In this document: piece after piece, positions 10,348 to 20,879 of the stretch
How positions within the stretch are numbered: position 1 is the stretch's first letter
Layout: every line of letters begins with the position of its first letter
Assembly (NCBI GenBank): GCA_024180945.1
Contig: JAKSGN010000021.1
Span: forward strand, 682,001-746,000
Source: Macrophomina tecta
Taxonomy: Eukaryota > Ascomycota > Dothideomycetes > Botryosphaeriales > Botryosphaeriaceae
Reading direction: 5' to 3'
DNA: 64,000 nt
Position numbers and translations under genes: made by a program
Notes under the pieces: generated by a model
Database searches by the model: none
Told to the model about the DNA's origin: nothing
What the model saw: only the letters and a program-made list of their open reading frames with translations

Positions 10348-12344
10348 ACTGAGGGCGTGAAGTCGATAATGATGTTTGATGAGAACGTCTGATGAGGGTG
10401 TCTGATGAAGATTTTTTATGAGTTGGGAGGCCAGACGGATAATTTACAGGCCACTTCGTTCCTTGCGAACCCTACAGTCTTTATTGTGTGCTCCCCGATA
10501 CTCGGTTCAACTCTAGCTCAACAATTGTTCGAGTTCATGCTCGCTAGAACTACCTCCTTTCATGACAGCTCCCCACTCCAGATCCCGTACCATAGCAGTG
10601 AACCAAGGACTTCGGCGGGGAACAGAGGCCAGAACGGTCATGTCCATCCGTTTTACCGAAGCTGAAGCCAGGACCTGTACACTCAATTCTTCCTCAAGCC
10701 TGTTCTGAAATCCTGTGTAGGACATGCACTTCAGCAGATATAACCAACGCTCCTTGGCGTTTTTTCTCGTGCTTTATGCTAGAGACTGAGATGAGAAGAG
10801 ACAGCGCAGCTTCCAGTCCTTCCCAAGTAGCGACGAACCAGAATAGGACAACGAACATGGCCATACAATTAAGCTCGTTTATTCACCGTGGCCATTATCG
10901 TTCAAATTAGCCCGTGCCACTCCGGAACCTCTGTCATAGAGCTACCGAAAGTGCGAAGCCTTGAAAGCACCTCCGTTTATGCTTCGCTGGCACTCCTTCT
11001 GCCTTAAAAATATTGTCCAATCATCCCGGGCTGACTCAGTAGCACAAGATTTACTGTCCCTTGGCTTCATCACAAGACCGGAAAGATAAACAGGCCGAGC
11101 CCGGAGAGCTTGCACAGTTCCTTGCGGTGAGGAAGACCCTGCGTATGTACAGCGTATGTGTCTTTAGCCAAGAGTCTTAGCTAAATTGGCCTCGGCTGAC
11201 GGGCTGGAAAATTTTGTGCTGGGCTCTTCCATGGTTGGTTTTGCCGAGGCTAAACACCCAGCCCATGATCGACAACGACACAATATGCTGCCCAGGATCT
11301 CGAGATTTGCCGGATCGGCAGCGAAATCATGGCTCTGAATGGCCTTCGATATGCTTTACAGCCAACATTGTCTGGGCTCGGCGGCAATAGCTTCATTGGG
11401 ACACAAATGGAGCGTATAGAACGCTGTGGCCGTCAGATGACCCGGCACTGCAACTTCTCACACGGGCAGGACAATGCTCCGCTAATTTGTGATGATTGTT
11501 GTCTTATTCCACTGAAAATGGTTCCTATGTCTCCCGGCAGTGTTGCTCTCCCCTTGAAGTTCGCCTGGATGAGCGCTCAATTGACGCCAGTACTGCGCTG
11601 TTGTTTCTCTACTAGGCGGGATTGTATGGCAATGAACGCGTGTTGAATGACCGCCGCTCTGCCACTCGCATCCTGTGATCGTAGACGAGCTAACTGGTCG
11701 CGTGTGACAGAAGACCGGCGAGAGTCAAGAGATCAGCACAAATGAAAAATCATCGCAGACAAGTCGAATAAGACGTGTTCCCTGGAAACATGTAAAGTGG
11801 GGTGCCATTAAAAGCGACGAGTTGTAACAAACTGTAGAGACCGTCGTCGGGGAATTGAGGCTTCCATAGTAAAGCAGTGCAGTAATATAGCTACGATCCT
11901 AATACTTCAGAGAAGTCGGGGATAGACTTTAGGTCTATATACATTCTAGATCTCCACTCGTATAAAGGTGGAGATAGGAGAGATGTTTATAATATTCTCC
12001 AAGGCATTTGCTTTTATTAACCTAATCTATATACCAACCAAAAATCAACTTAATTATTAAGTGATAGGAATGTCTTAACGAGCTACTTCCATCCAAGATA
12101 TCGCTATTTCTGCTATTAGAGAAACTGGGCTGTAAAATTTGTTTTATTTTGTAGCCACTTAGGAGGCAACTACTTTAGTGGCTCTCTTGGTAGAACCGTC
12201 TGTTTCAGTGTGTTACTTGGTCGTGAACTTTGCAGGTTGATTTAGTTATATGATTTAGTTATCGATTAGTGTTGGACTCTGATGCCTAGTATGGACAGTG
12301 GTGTAAGTAAGGGCATTATGCCAGTCCGTCACACCCTGGCCTTG
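10348..12344. other. About 2 kb gene-poor intergenic region
   Basis: No recognisable gene between the thioesterase and the DJ-1 gene, apart from one weak minus-strand frame at 10513-10725. AT content rises after about 11.9 kb (for example 11930-12280), which could be 3'/regulatory DNA or an old relic. A short inverted repeat, TCTCCACTC ... GGTGGAGA, lies near 11950-11975. The 105-codon frame at 11329-11646 has no family resemblance. Confidence 0.45.
10513..10725 (-). CDS. Possible short hypothetical protein or exon remnant
   Basis: A 70-codon minus-strand frame with protein-like composition (for example DMTVLASVPRRSPWFTAM, then VRDLEWGAVMKGG). I do not recognise it. CTACACAG at 10695-10702 could be a splice acceptor, suggesting an exon of a decayed gene. 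No partner exon was found. Weak call. Confidence 0.2.
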   Translation of the reverse strand: MSYTGFQNRLEEELSVQVLASASVKRMDMTVLASVPRRSPWFTAMVRDLEWGAVMKGGSSSEHELEQLLS

Positions 12345-13121
12345 CTACTCGTTGAAGCGCTGCGGCCTCTCCCCGACGTCTGCAGAGCGAATCGCGAGCT
12401 CCGCAATATCCTTGGGCCACTTCTCGCTCTGCCTCAGGTAGGCGGCGACCATGTCATTTCCGTTCGTGATGCCACCTGAGAGAAGAAGGTAGTCAGTGGC
12501 AGGCCAGTCGAGAGCTGATTGAAATGCGCCAGTCAGGAGCATGAAAAGGAAAAAAAGCATACCGGAGGACCAGAAATTCCCGTCTTGCACCCACCGCAGC
12601 TCATGGCCGAGGAAGGTCGCACCGTGTCCATTAAACCTCTGCGTCAGGTCTTCCTGCAAGTCGCGTGGTCCACACACCTTGCGCCCCTTCAGCAGACCCG
12701 CTTGGCCGCATAAGTAAATGCCGGTGCAGACGCTGAGGACGTCGGTTCGCTCGTGCGCGCCGTGCGCGGCCAGCCAGTCCGTGGTTTCGCTGCTGAAAGA
12801 GGCGGTCGGGTCGACGCCGGGGACGAAGACGACGTCCAGCGTGCCCGGCCGAACCGCGGGATCGGAGATGTGGTGGCTACAGAGCAGCTTGGCGGAGGAG
12901 GTGGCGTGGATGGGCTCGCCCGGCTGCACGGTGCTGATGTACGAGATGGACACGGATGGCGCGAGGCGGGCAAGCGCAGCGACGGGCGGCATGGCGGCTG
13001 AAAGCAAGTCGAGGTACTCGCGCGACGCGTTGCCGAAGACGTCGACGCAGGCGACGTCAAGCAATTGCGTCTCGGGCAAGGCCAGGACGCCGATGCGAAT
13101 GGTGGTGGGGTTGGAGGCCAT
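12345..13121 (-). CDS. DJ-1/PfpI family protein (class I glutamine amidotransferase-like fold)
   Basis: Minus-strand exons 12563-13121 and 12345-12475, 229 aa, the usual size. The 87-nt intron (GTATGC...CTCAG) is a multiple of three and has no stop, so it also reads open, but removing it restores WSSGGITNGNDM, the conserved C-terminal block. The N-terminus IRIGVLALPETQLLDVACVDVFG is the family beta1/alpha1, with Asp22 as in isonitrile-hydratase-like members. The nucleophile elbow is LSVCTGIYLCGQAGLLKGR with Cys132. Such fungal proteins are annotated as isonitrile hydratase-like, glyoxalase III-like or ThiJ/PfpI; the reaction cannot be chosen from sequence. Cytosolic, no signal peptide. It is divergent from the Zn2Cys6 gene that starts 392 bases away. 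Confidence 0.88.
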   Translation of the reverse strand: MASNPTTIRIGVLALPETQLLDVACVDVFGNASREYLDLLSAAMPPVAALARLAPSVSISYISTVQPGEPIHATSSAKLLCSHHISDPAVRPGTLDVVFVPGVDPTASFSSETTDWLAAHGAHERTDVLSVCTGIYLCGQAGLLKGRKVCGPRDLQEDLTQRFNGHGATFLGHELRWVQDGNFWSSGMLFFLFMLLTGAFQSALDWPATDYLLLSGGITNGNDMVAAYLRQSEKWPKDIAELAIRSADVGERPQRFNE

Positions 13122-13513
13122 GGTGAAAGCAGGTCTGTTCGAGGAAGCAGAAGGTGATCTGGCGGGAGGGTGGATGGAATGATGGTCAGTGTGGCGTGAG
13201 TTGTGTCGACCGCGAGTGTGCTGGATTTATATTATAGCCTCTGATCTGAAGTGAGCATGTTAGCAACTTCCGAGCGCTTTCGGGTCTTCGGGGACGGCGT
13301 TCGGCCGCGTACACGAGACAGCGCGCGTGATTGGGCAGCAGAACCCCCGAGAGCCCCGAAACGGCCTAGCGAGCCGGCGGCCATCGGCTTCGCGGCGAAA
13401 CGATAAGCCGGGTTCCGTCCCCGGGCCCGGCCAGCACTTGGCTGTCCTGCTGCCTGACCGGCCAGACTGCGTCCTCCCACCCCTCCGCCCGAACCCTCTC
13501 GGAAGAGTCGCAA
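13122..13513. promoter_or_regulatory. Divergent promoter between DJ-1 and Zn2Cys6 genes
   Basis: 392 bases separate two start codons that point away from each other, so both promoters must lie here or overlap. TTTATATTATAG at about 13228-13239 is a TATA-like stretch. Binding of the adjacent regulator here is an inference only. Confidence 0.4.
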
Positions 13514-15807
13514 ATGGATCCAGAAGCCGCAAGTCCGAGCCAGCAGCCTCGCATGGCCCGCGCCTGCGAGGCCTGTCGGGCGGCGAAGCTGAAGTGTCGA
13601 GCGAGCGGCCATGTTGGCGTCTGCAAAAGGCTCGCTTTCTCCCACCACGCCTCTGTCTCGGGGTCCAGCTTGGCTTATCATCGGCTGCAGATGCATCGAG
13701 TCGAAACGCGAGTGTGTCGTGAACTCCAGCCCGTGCAGGCGCCGAGCCGGACAGTCGAGGCTGTACGTGGCAACGTCAACCGGTTTCCGTCTCTCAGCAT
13801 GATACTAACCTGGCCACATTTAAGAATCACGGATCACCCGCGCGCGCAGCGTCCGACGCAGCCCGCGACCTTCACCATTGATGTCCCCACCCCCGCCGAG
13901 GGAACCCCGGACAATGCCTTGGGGGCGTTGTGCGACGAGCATGAGCGCTTTATTGATAGACTTGTGCCCCCAGCTGCTGTCGATGACGCTATGCCGAGTG
14001 CTCTCTACCCGGTTCCTTCACCAGCTAGCGCACCTGCCACGTCTGCAACCTCCATTTCTAGCAATGGCTCGACTATGCGCGGCATAAGCATCCCGGCCCA
14101 ATTTAGCCTCGACAGCGCATTAGCGTTGCTGAGCTCTTTCCGCCATATGCTACCGAACTATCCGTGTGTGGTGCTGCCAGAAGAGGCTAGTGTGCCGTCG
14201 CTGGCCCGGGAGCAACCGTTCCTTCTTCTCGCCATGCTGGCGGCTGCAAGCGGGAGCCGGACGCTGAATGGTCATGGTTTGTACGATGAAGAGTTTCGCA
14301 AGATGCTGGCCTTTCGATACGTCATGGCCGGAGAGAGGAGCCTAGAGCTGTTGCAAGGATTGATCATTTACTGCGCGTGGTGAGTGATAGTCCGTGTCGA
14401 GCGAGCTGACGATGCGTCCCGCCGCGGAAAAGCACGTGGTTGGCAAGCTAACTGTATTAGGTATCCCGTCCACCTCCGGCCTAAGGATAAACGCGTATCT
14501 CAGTACATCCGCATCGCGGTTGATATCGTGAGTGACCTAGAGCTCGACAATGCAGCAGATGGTCCGTTACCTTCTCCCCAATCGAGTGGCCTGGACAAGC
14601 TCAGGACACTTTTAGCAACCTATCTCTTGGTCTCAACGTATGTTCCATTGACTCGATCGCCCTCCTTTGGCTTTGGTACTGCCATGTTACTCTGTCGGAG
14701 TGCAATTCTGATAATTCCCAAGACACGCTATAAGCCGGAACCAAGCCGCCACGCTTCCCTTCTCCAGCTGGATATCAAAATGCTGCGATACACTTGGCCA
14801 ACAGCACTCCCTTTCGCAAGATAAGGTTCTGGTATCGCTGGTTCGAATGCAGCATATCATTGAACAGGCACCCGTCACGCTGGCGGAGACGGAAATTTGT
14901 CTCAGGCAAGTGGAAGCGGACATGGGTCCGGAGATAATATCGATGCGTAAGTCAACCCTTTATTCGTCAGCCAACTCAAGCCAAGCAGTGACTGATGTAC
15001 GAATGCCCCTTTCCAGCATCCATCGATACAGCCCTCCTCTTCACCCGCATCGTCACCCTCGCTTCCCCTCTTTTGACCACATTCCAGCGCAAGCCCTCTT
15101 CCCGCGCGACCGCATGCTCCCCTCTTCTCACTGCCGCCCAGCTTGCTAGCTGCATCCCCTTCGCCCGAGCCTTCTTCGCTGCCATTCTCGCCCTGCCGCG
15201 CGCCCATCTCACCTGCTTCAGCTCTCTTGACTGGACCCGCTTCGTCCTGTGCGTCGTACTCTGCTTCCGGTTGTCTTTCCCGCTGACGCACTGTCCGGAG
15301 TGGGATGTGGACACCGCGAGGCGCGAGCTCCGCTTCGAACAATTGCTGGCGCAGATGTGCGAGTTGGGTGGGCGGGAGGGGAAGGAGCGGAACGCCGACG
15401 CGGCTGGGGGCTTCGAAGGGAACCCTCCGAACGTGGTGGCCGCGATGCAAGTAATGCTGAGGTTAGTGAAGAGAAAGTTCGACGCGAAAATAGAGGCGGA
15501 AAAGGTCGGGGCGGCGACGGAGGCACGGGCTGCGCGCACAACGAGCGGGTGCCCGATGATCAATAGCAGTGCGGAGCAGTGGCTTGTGCTGTGGGATGAG
15601 GAGGGGGCGGGGACGGGAGCAGCCTTCTCTTCAGACCTGCGTGAGGCCGACTCTGTGATGAGTGGGCCAATGGGGAAGGAGGCCTCATACAGTGTGTGGG
15701 GAACTGCTACGCCTCCGGTTTATCATGATCTGTGGGCCACTATGACGATGCACTGGGGCCCGGGCGGTGGACGAGAAATCGCTGCGAAGGGACTTGACTC
15801 TGAATAA
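13514..15807 (+). CDS. Zn2Cys6 fungal transcription factor, 6 exons, non-canonical first intron
   Basis: Exons 13514-13629, 13691-13762, 13825-14379, 14461-14637, 14723-14946, 15017-15807, all in phase, 644 aa. The zinc cluster Cys 18/21/28/37/40/47 (C-x2-C-x6-C-x8-C-x2-C-x6-C) is complete only if the first intron (13630-13690) is removed. That intron begins GC (AAAAG|GCTCGC) and ends CTGCAG, so it is a GC-AG intron with an otherwise poor donor, or a mutated donor. Later joins are ordinary (GTACGT, GTGAGT, GTATGT, GTAAGT). Downstream features typical of fungal regulators are PAQFSLDSALALLSSFRHMLPNYPCV-type residues, YCAWYPVHLRPKDKR, YIRIAVDIVSDLELD and LDWTRFVLCVVLCFRLSF. A nuclear pathway regulator, divergent from DJ-1 and upstream of the O-methyltransferase. 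Target genes are unknown. Confidence 0.86.
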
Positions 15808-16645
15808 CTCTTACTAGTTAAGCCGAGCTACGGTCTAAAAACACGCGACCGTAATGTGTAAAAAGAATGAAATAAGGGATTCGGCACGGGGCTGGGGAGA
15901 ATCAGCACAAAGCATGAGCTACAATCTGTATTTGTGTAAACCATAATAGTTTCAATGCGCAGAACGGTCTACTCCAGGTTTTGCTCTAATTATATATCGG
16001 GTTCAGACATGAGCAGCGAAGGCGTGCAAGATTCGGTGGCCGAGCTGAGGTGTATCAGCCTGAAGGCGTATAAGCAGTATGGGCAGCGGAGCCAGCGGCC
16101 TTGAAGTAGAGGGATCAGCAGGATGCTAATCATGTGCCTTCTTGGCCTATGGGGCTGGGGGTCTAGCTGTTCGTGGGCACTAGAGCCAGAACATCACCGA
16201 CAGGCATCACCACCCACGCGACACCACCTCGACTTGTCCTGCTTCTGTCTCCCACATCCACACAGGGTTCCAGGCCTGCAGACATGACCGGTATAGGATG
16301 CACAGCCATTCAATTCGTGGCGATGATCCGATCCTACTGCACACCCCTAGTCTCCAATGTAAGAGCAAAGTGTGTTGTTGTACTTTCCTCGGAGCGAGTA
16401 ACGCTCTATAATTAACAACATAGACCGAGGTTTTCGTACGAGCTTCGGAAGAGGGTGCTTTTCCGGCTAAGCAATAAACCATGTCCGGATGGGTCGGATT
16501 CTTATCGACAAATCGGTATCCCCGGCCGGGATACACTAATGAAACTTTGCTGTTTTACTACCCCGCACCATCACATATATATCGTCCTGCTGTTTCCACA
16601 CATTATCACTGAATTTCAATCGCATCGCAAATCCTTCCATTCACT
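15808..16645. other. Intergenic/promoter region of the O-methyltransferase
   Basis: 838 bases without a supportable gene. ACATATATATCG at about 16573-16584 is TATA-like, about 65 bases before the methyltransferase ATG. Small frames on both strands lack features. Confidence 0.45.
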
Positions 16646-18005
16646 ATGTCGTCTAACCTGGAAGTTCTCACCAAACAGCTGTCTGATGTTGTCAGAGAAT
16701 ACGTATCCAATGGGGCGTCGGGAGAGCGCAAGCAGGTTCTCGAGCTTGCAGACGCAATCCGGGCAGAGGTACAGAGTCCTGATGAAAAGGTTCGAGAGTA
16801 CCTAAGCTTTATTATGGAGATGCCGACTGTCCGACTGCTCATGGAATGGGATGTTTTCAGCAAGATTCCCGACAGCCCCGAAGGAATTTCTTACACTGAG
16901 CTAGCCGCGCAACTCGACGCTGAGGCGCGTTTACTCAAGCGACTGGTAGGGCTTCTGGTTGCGAGGGGGATTCTGAAGCAGATCGGAAAGGACCACGTCG
17001 CCCACACCAAATTTTCTCCAATTTTTGCGGACAAAGAAAGCTTAGCGCAGTGGTTTCAGTTCTTGTCTGTTCCAAAAGATCTCCTGACTGGCGTGTAGCC
17101 GTGCTAATATCTCGTTAGCTTTTATGACCAAGGTTTTGTCACCCATCATTGGCCATCTTACTTCGCCAAATACGGCCGCAAACAACCTACAGATCCAAAA
17201 TATAGCCCTATCTCATTCGCGTACGGCAAAGAGGGAAAGTCGTACTGGGAAATTCTTGAAGGTCGATCCTTGCAGGATTTCATCACCGGTATGGACATTA
17301 CCGCCAGAACCACGCCGTGGAAGGAGATTCTTCCCTTTAAGTGGTATGACAACCTGTTCGATTTAAGAGTTGCGTAAATGACATTCCACAGGTTCGTGCA
17401 GAACAAGCATCTGGTGCCGCCTGATGCCCCTCTTATCGTTGATGTTGGTGGCAGCCGTGGGGAAGCGCTCAGAACAATCCGCGATGAATGTCAACTTCCG
17501 TCGGAACGACTAGTCCTGCAAGACGTACCCCGCGTTATAGAGCAAGTGGAGAAAGCAGATACTCCGGAACTGAGAGGGATAAGAAAGATGGCCCACGACT
17601 TTTTTCAACCACAGCCAATGAAAGGTATCCTTCGCCCCTACTTTCAACTGCACGCACACTGACAGCGCTACAGGCGCTCTCGCCTACTTCTTAAAACGAA
17701 TCATCCACGACTGGCCTGATGACAGCGCTCGGGTGATTTTAGGCCACCTCCGGGATGCGATGGGCCCAGAGTCTCGCATTCTACTGTACGAGAGGATTTT
17801 GCCAGACCCTCCTTTTACTCACGTCGCTGGTTCAGACCTTACGATGATGAATTTAGCCTCAAAAGAGCGCACGCAGGATGACTGGAATGAACTTCTAAGT
17901 TCAGTAGGGTTGGTGATTGTGAAGATTTGGAGAAGTAATGAGTCACCTGATTTAACAGTGATCGAGTGCACGAAGCAGATGTCTTCGGGTCAGTCATGCC
18001 TATGA
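16646..18005 (+). CDS. SAM-dependent O-methyltransferase (COMT-like, secondary-metabolism type)
   Basis: Exons 16646-17064, 17119-17343, 17392-17624, 17674-18005, in phase, 402 aa. The N-terminal half is a helical dimerisation/winged-helix domain (IPDSPEGISYTELAAQLD, then LLKRLVGLLVARGILKQ), as in plant COMT and fungal OmtA-like enzymes. The SAM-binding motif LIVDVGGSRGEAL is at about residues 229-241 and the catalytic base is His304 in IIHDWPDD. ERILPDPP and TMMNLASKERTQDDWNELL complete the fold, and length is normal. The first intron uses a weak donor (GTCTGT) chosen because it restores phase; the others are standard. The enzyme methylates a hydroxyl of a small aromatic or polyketide-like substrate. 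It is the last intact gene before the repeat-rich block and shows no RIP-type stops. Confidence 0.92.
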
Positions 18006-18060
18006 AAACAGGGGAAGAGACAATATACACACTTTTAGCGTGTAATATAGTACTTTGCAC

Positions 18061-19265
18061 ACTTGCGTGGCGATATCCATAACTATTAGGCCGTGTATTA
18101 GCTCCATAAAATGGCCCGAGTATTATTAAGTGTTAAATGTGCCGTCTCAAGGGCTCTTGCATTAGGTAGCGAACCTCCGCTATACCGGCGGGGCGGAGTG
18201 TGTATATTCTACTACCCTTTATAAGACAGCGGAGTCCAAAGAAGGTGGGATTACCATTAACGAAGATCTAAGCACGAAGAAGAAAAGAAGAGGGGTTGCG
18301 GAAGTAAAGAAAGAAACTCTATAGCCCTCCGCACATACCTGCCTAAAGTAGTATATTCTGTCTATCACCCATTACTTACACGTAATCCCCTCTCTTATTA
18401 TCCAGCGTTATCCGGTGAACGACGGTATACTTGACTATCTAGGGCTTTAAATTCTAATATTACTGCCCCCTCAAGAGAACGAGGTATCTCAAGTTATTTA
18501 AAGTAGTATAGTATTTTTTTCGCTTATTAGAATTATACTAGTGGAAGTCGCGGAACTTTTTCTAGGCGTTCTTATAAGTTTTATAATATTATTATAGGAA
18601 ACTGGAGTTCTACCGACGAATATAGTAATTGGTTAGACGTAAACTTACAAAGATAAAATTAAATTTTAGATGGATTTAAGTACCTTCTACTAAAAGCTAT
18701 TAATAAGTACTCCTTAATAATTAAAGGCTCTTCGAATACGTGCGCAAATCTTAGGCGTGAAATAATTAAAGTTACGCTAGGAACATTCTTTTACTTTAGG
18801 CGGATAGATATGTGCTCCGGAAATAGAGTGTAAACTGGGTGCGTTTTCGTATTGGTAAGATCCCGCCCCGTGCCGTCTTCCCTACGAGCGTCTAGTTAAG
18901 GAATTACTATATATTTTCTACCGTGTGTTCCGAAATTTGTGTAGAGTAAGACCTATATTACTTTGCGTAGCGGCGTACGGTAGGTTCTCTCTTTATAATT
19001 ACCTTTCTGTGCGCTAAGCCGTCGTTAGTCTATATAGGAATACCTCGATAATAGGTTTCCTAGGGCAACTTGCCTGCTAAAGTGTAGCTGACTTTGCTCG
19101 GAGTATATCGATTTATAAACCTTTTTTAAGTCTAAGTCGTCTAGATTCTAATATACTATAAACTAAAACGTCTAGCTCTAAGCGAACGAGAATCTACTAC
19201 CTTATAGTAAGTTAGTATTATTTAAGGTGCCTTTACTATAGCCTAGGCACTAATAGTAGTGATCT
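18061..19265 (-). pseudogene. Decayed reading frame with RIP-type stops, interrupted by Gypsy-A
   Basis: Sharp change to TpA-rich, CpA/TpG-poor DNA just after the methyltransferase. On the minus strand a frame from about 19260 to 18420 has long open stretches (for example EDGTGRDLTNTKTHPVYTLF, and LEIPRSLEGAVILEFKALD near 18450-18500) separated by TAG/TAA. Removing Gypsy-A plus one copy of GATCT joins this frame without shift to minus-strand coding at 26424-26600. So a RIP-mutated gene or element probably spans the insertion. I do not recognise the protein. The polypyrimidine run CTGCCCCCTC at about 18463 could instead mark a polypurine tract of an unrecognised retroelement. Confidence 0.35.
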
Positions 19266-19458
19266 TGTGAGCAAATGGGCTGGTTATAAGCAGGGAGCCT
19301 TCAGAAGAGTCGTATATTCTCAGGTGCGAATCCTTAGTAGTGCAGGATTCACCCCTTGGTGGCGTTATATACTGGGGGCCCGTGCGTAGCACGTGATAAG
19401 CACGTGGAACGCACGGTATAAGCACCCTAAGGGTATGCCAGGGCCTATTATCCTGACA
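19266..19458 (-). repeat. Gypsy-A 3' LTR (193 bp)
   Basis: Runs from TGTGAGCAAATGGG to TCCTGACA (TG...CA). Contains CGTGCG...CGCACG around a GCACGTG-ATAA-GCACGTG core, which may fold or bind a bHLH-type factor. CpA/TpG is well retained compared with the element interior. Confidence 0.9.
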
Positions 19459-19475
19459 CTGCCCCCCCCTCTAGT
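19459..19475 (-). other. Gypsy-A polypurine tract
   Basis: On the minus strand the bases next to the 3' LTR read AGAGGGGGGGGCAG, a classic plus-strand primer. This fixes the element's orientation independently of the RT frame. Confidence 0.8.
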
Positions 19476-20038
19476 AGGAATCGCCCCGATTCCTATTAGA
19501 AGGTATTGTGTTGGTGCCTCGTTAAAAAACCTTTAGTAAGGAAAAAGAGTACACCCAATTACTATACAGGACGTAGTATTGTGCATCAGCTACAGGCGTT
19601 GCGTAGCAAGGCGAATTAGCCTTATTACGTAGCCGTTACTACGAACAATAAACAAAGAACAATAAATCAATAAAAAAACAAGAAAATATATCGCCAAGCG
19701 GTTGTTAGCAATGCCAGCGGCATACCATACACACGGAAAACGCAGGTAATAGTACGTTGGCGCGGTTTTTTCTTTATTATTAGGTATTATTGCTATTAAG
19801 GACAATAGGAGTTGGCCTTATACGACAATACCAGCGAATACACCAATTAGTAACTCACGCGTGCCAACAATACTCATAGGGCACGAGGTCGTTTTTTTCG
19901 ACAGCTTTAATAGATATAATAACCCCCCGTACCCCCCCAGATTTTCGTAGTTCAGATCCAGCTTCCCTTCTTCAACCAAAACGTCTTCAACTAACATCAA
20001 CCCTTTTTGTTACTCCTTCCTCCCAAACAACTATCACC

Positions 20039-20811
20039 ATACAGACCCCTTCCGGCTTCGTTTACTCGGGTTACTCCTACAATAAGCTTCCGCAGACGCC
20101 CATCACGGGTAATATAGTAAAGCTTCTCCCTTATCTTTAGCCATAGCCTGGTTTAGTAGTAGTGTGCTACATGCGTTGCGTGCGCTACTGGGGCACGATG
20201 CGCTACCGCGAGGGTAAAGTATAGGTTAATTTTACGCCTACGGAGCTTCTTGGGGGGCTTCGCTAGATTTACTTTAAGGATCCACCCCATGCCAAGTACA
20301 ATCGGTGTGCGAAGAGTAGTTATAAATATACTCCAGTAAGTATACTTTTCCCCTGCTTTTCTTATGCTTTTTATATACTTTTATGCTGCTTATGCTCGTT
20401 GCTAATAATAAAATTTATTTTTAGGTTCCCCCTTAATTCCGCCGTACTACTAATTTACTATTGTTTTGTTACGATAGCTTCGATGGCGCTCCCGATAAGA
20501 AGATACTAGAGTTTATAGAGGAGGACGTGCTTGCGCTATATAAGTACGCCGGTGCGTTAAGAGAGGCGGTATCGGCATACGAGAAGTAGAAGGCGAAGAA
20601 GATTACGGCTACTAGCGGCCGTAGCAACTAGTAGTATACGCGCAACATATCGCGCTCGGAGAATTGGCAGCGTTATTAGGCTGGACTAGGTGGGGTTGGC
20701 TTAATAAAGCTAACTAACGAAGTAGTAAACGAGGAGTTTAAGGATAAGTGCTTTACGAGGATATCTAATACGGATAAGAGGTGGTTTTAGTATAGCTTAA
20801 ATATAAAGTAG
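20039..20811 (+). pseudogene. Antisense spliced gene of Gypsy-A (RIP-inactivated)
   Basis: Plus-strand coding antisense to gag-pol, between the chromodomain and the 3' LTR. It probably starts at CACCATA (20035-20041), an ATG converted to ATA. One frame runs to a consensus intron (20336-20424: GTAAGTAT...TGCTAAT...TTTTTAG) and continues in phase 0 to TAG at 20809. Most internal stops are TAG or TAA where Gln (CAG/CAA) fits. Features are a small Cys pair (RCAKSSYKYTP at the splice junction) and an acidic/helical segment EFIEEDVLALYKYAG then LREAVSAYEK. Function unknown. The layout (Cys motif, intron, helical tail) resembles proteins predicted inside fungal retroelements, but I cannot name a family. 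Confidence 0.6.
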
Positions 20812-20879
20812 ATACTCCTTTAGGGCCCTTCTTTATAAATTAAGTATTTCCCCTAATGTTTCTTCTTATTCTTTAATCC

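Noticed and set aside
11329..11646. 105-codon plus-strand frame
   Set aside because: No recognisable domain, no plausible neighbouring exons, no promoter clue; left as intergenic.
14902..15566. Long open frames on the minus strand and in an alternative plus frame
   Set aside because: Shadows of the last exon of the Zn2Cys6 gene, which carries the family motifs in phase with its upstream exons.
19590..20000. Minus-strand frames of 60-71 codons near the Gypsy-A 3' LTR
   Set aside because: Low-complexity hydrophobic translations between the LTR and the antisense gene, without homology or splice signals.
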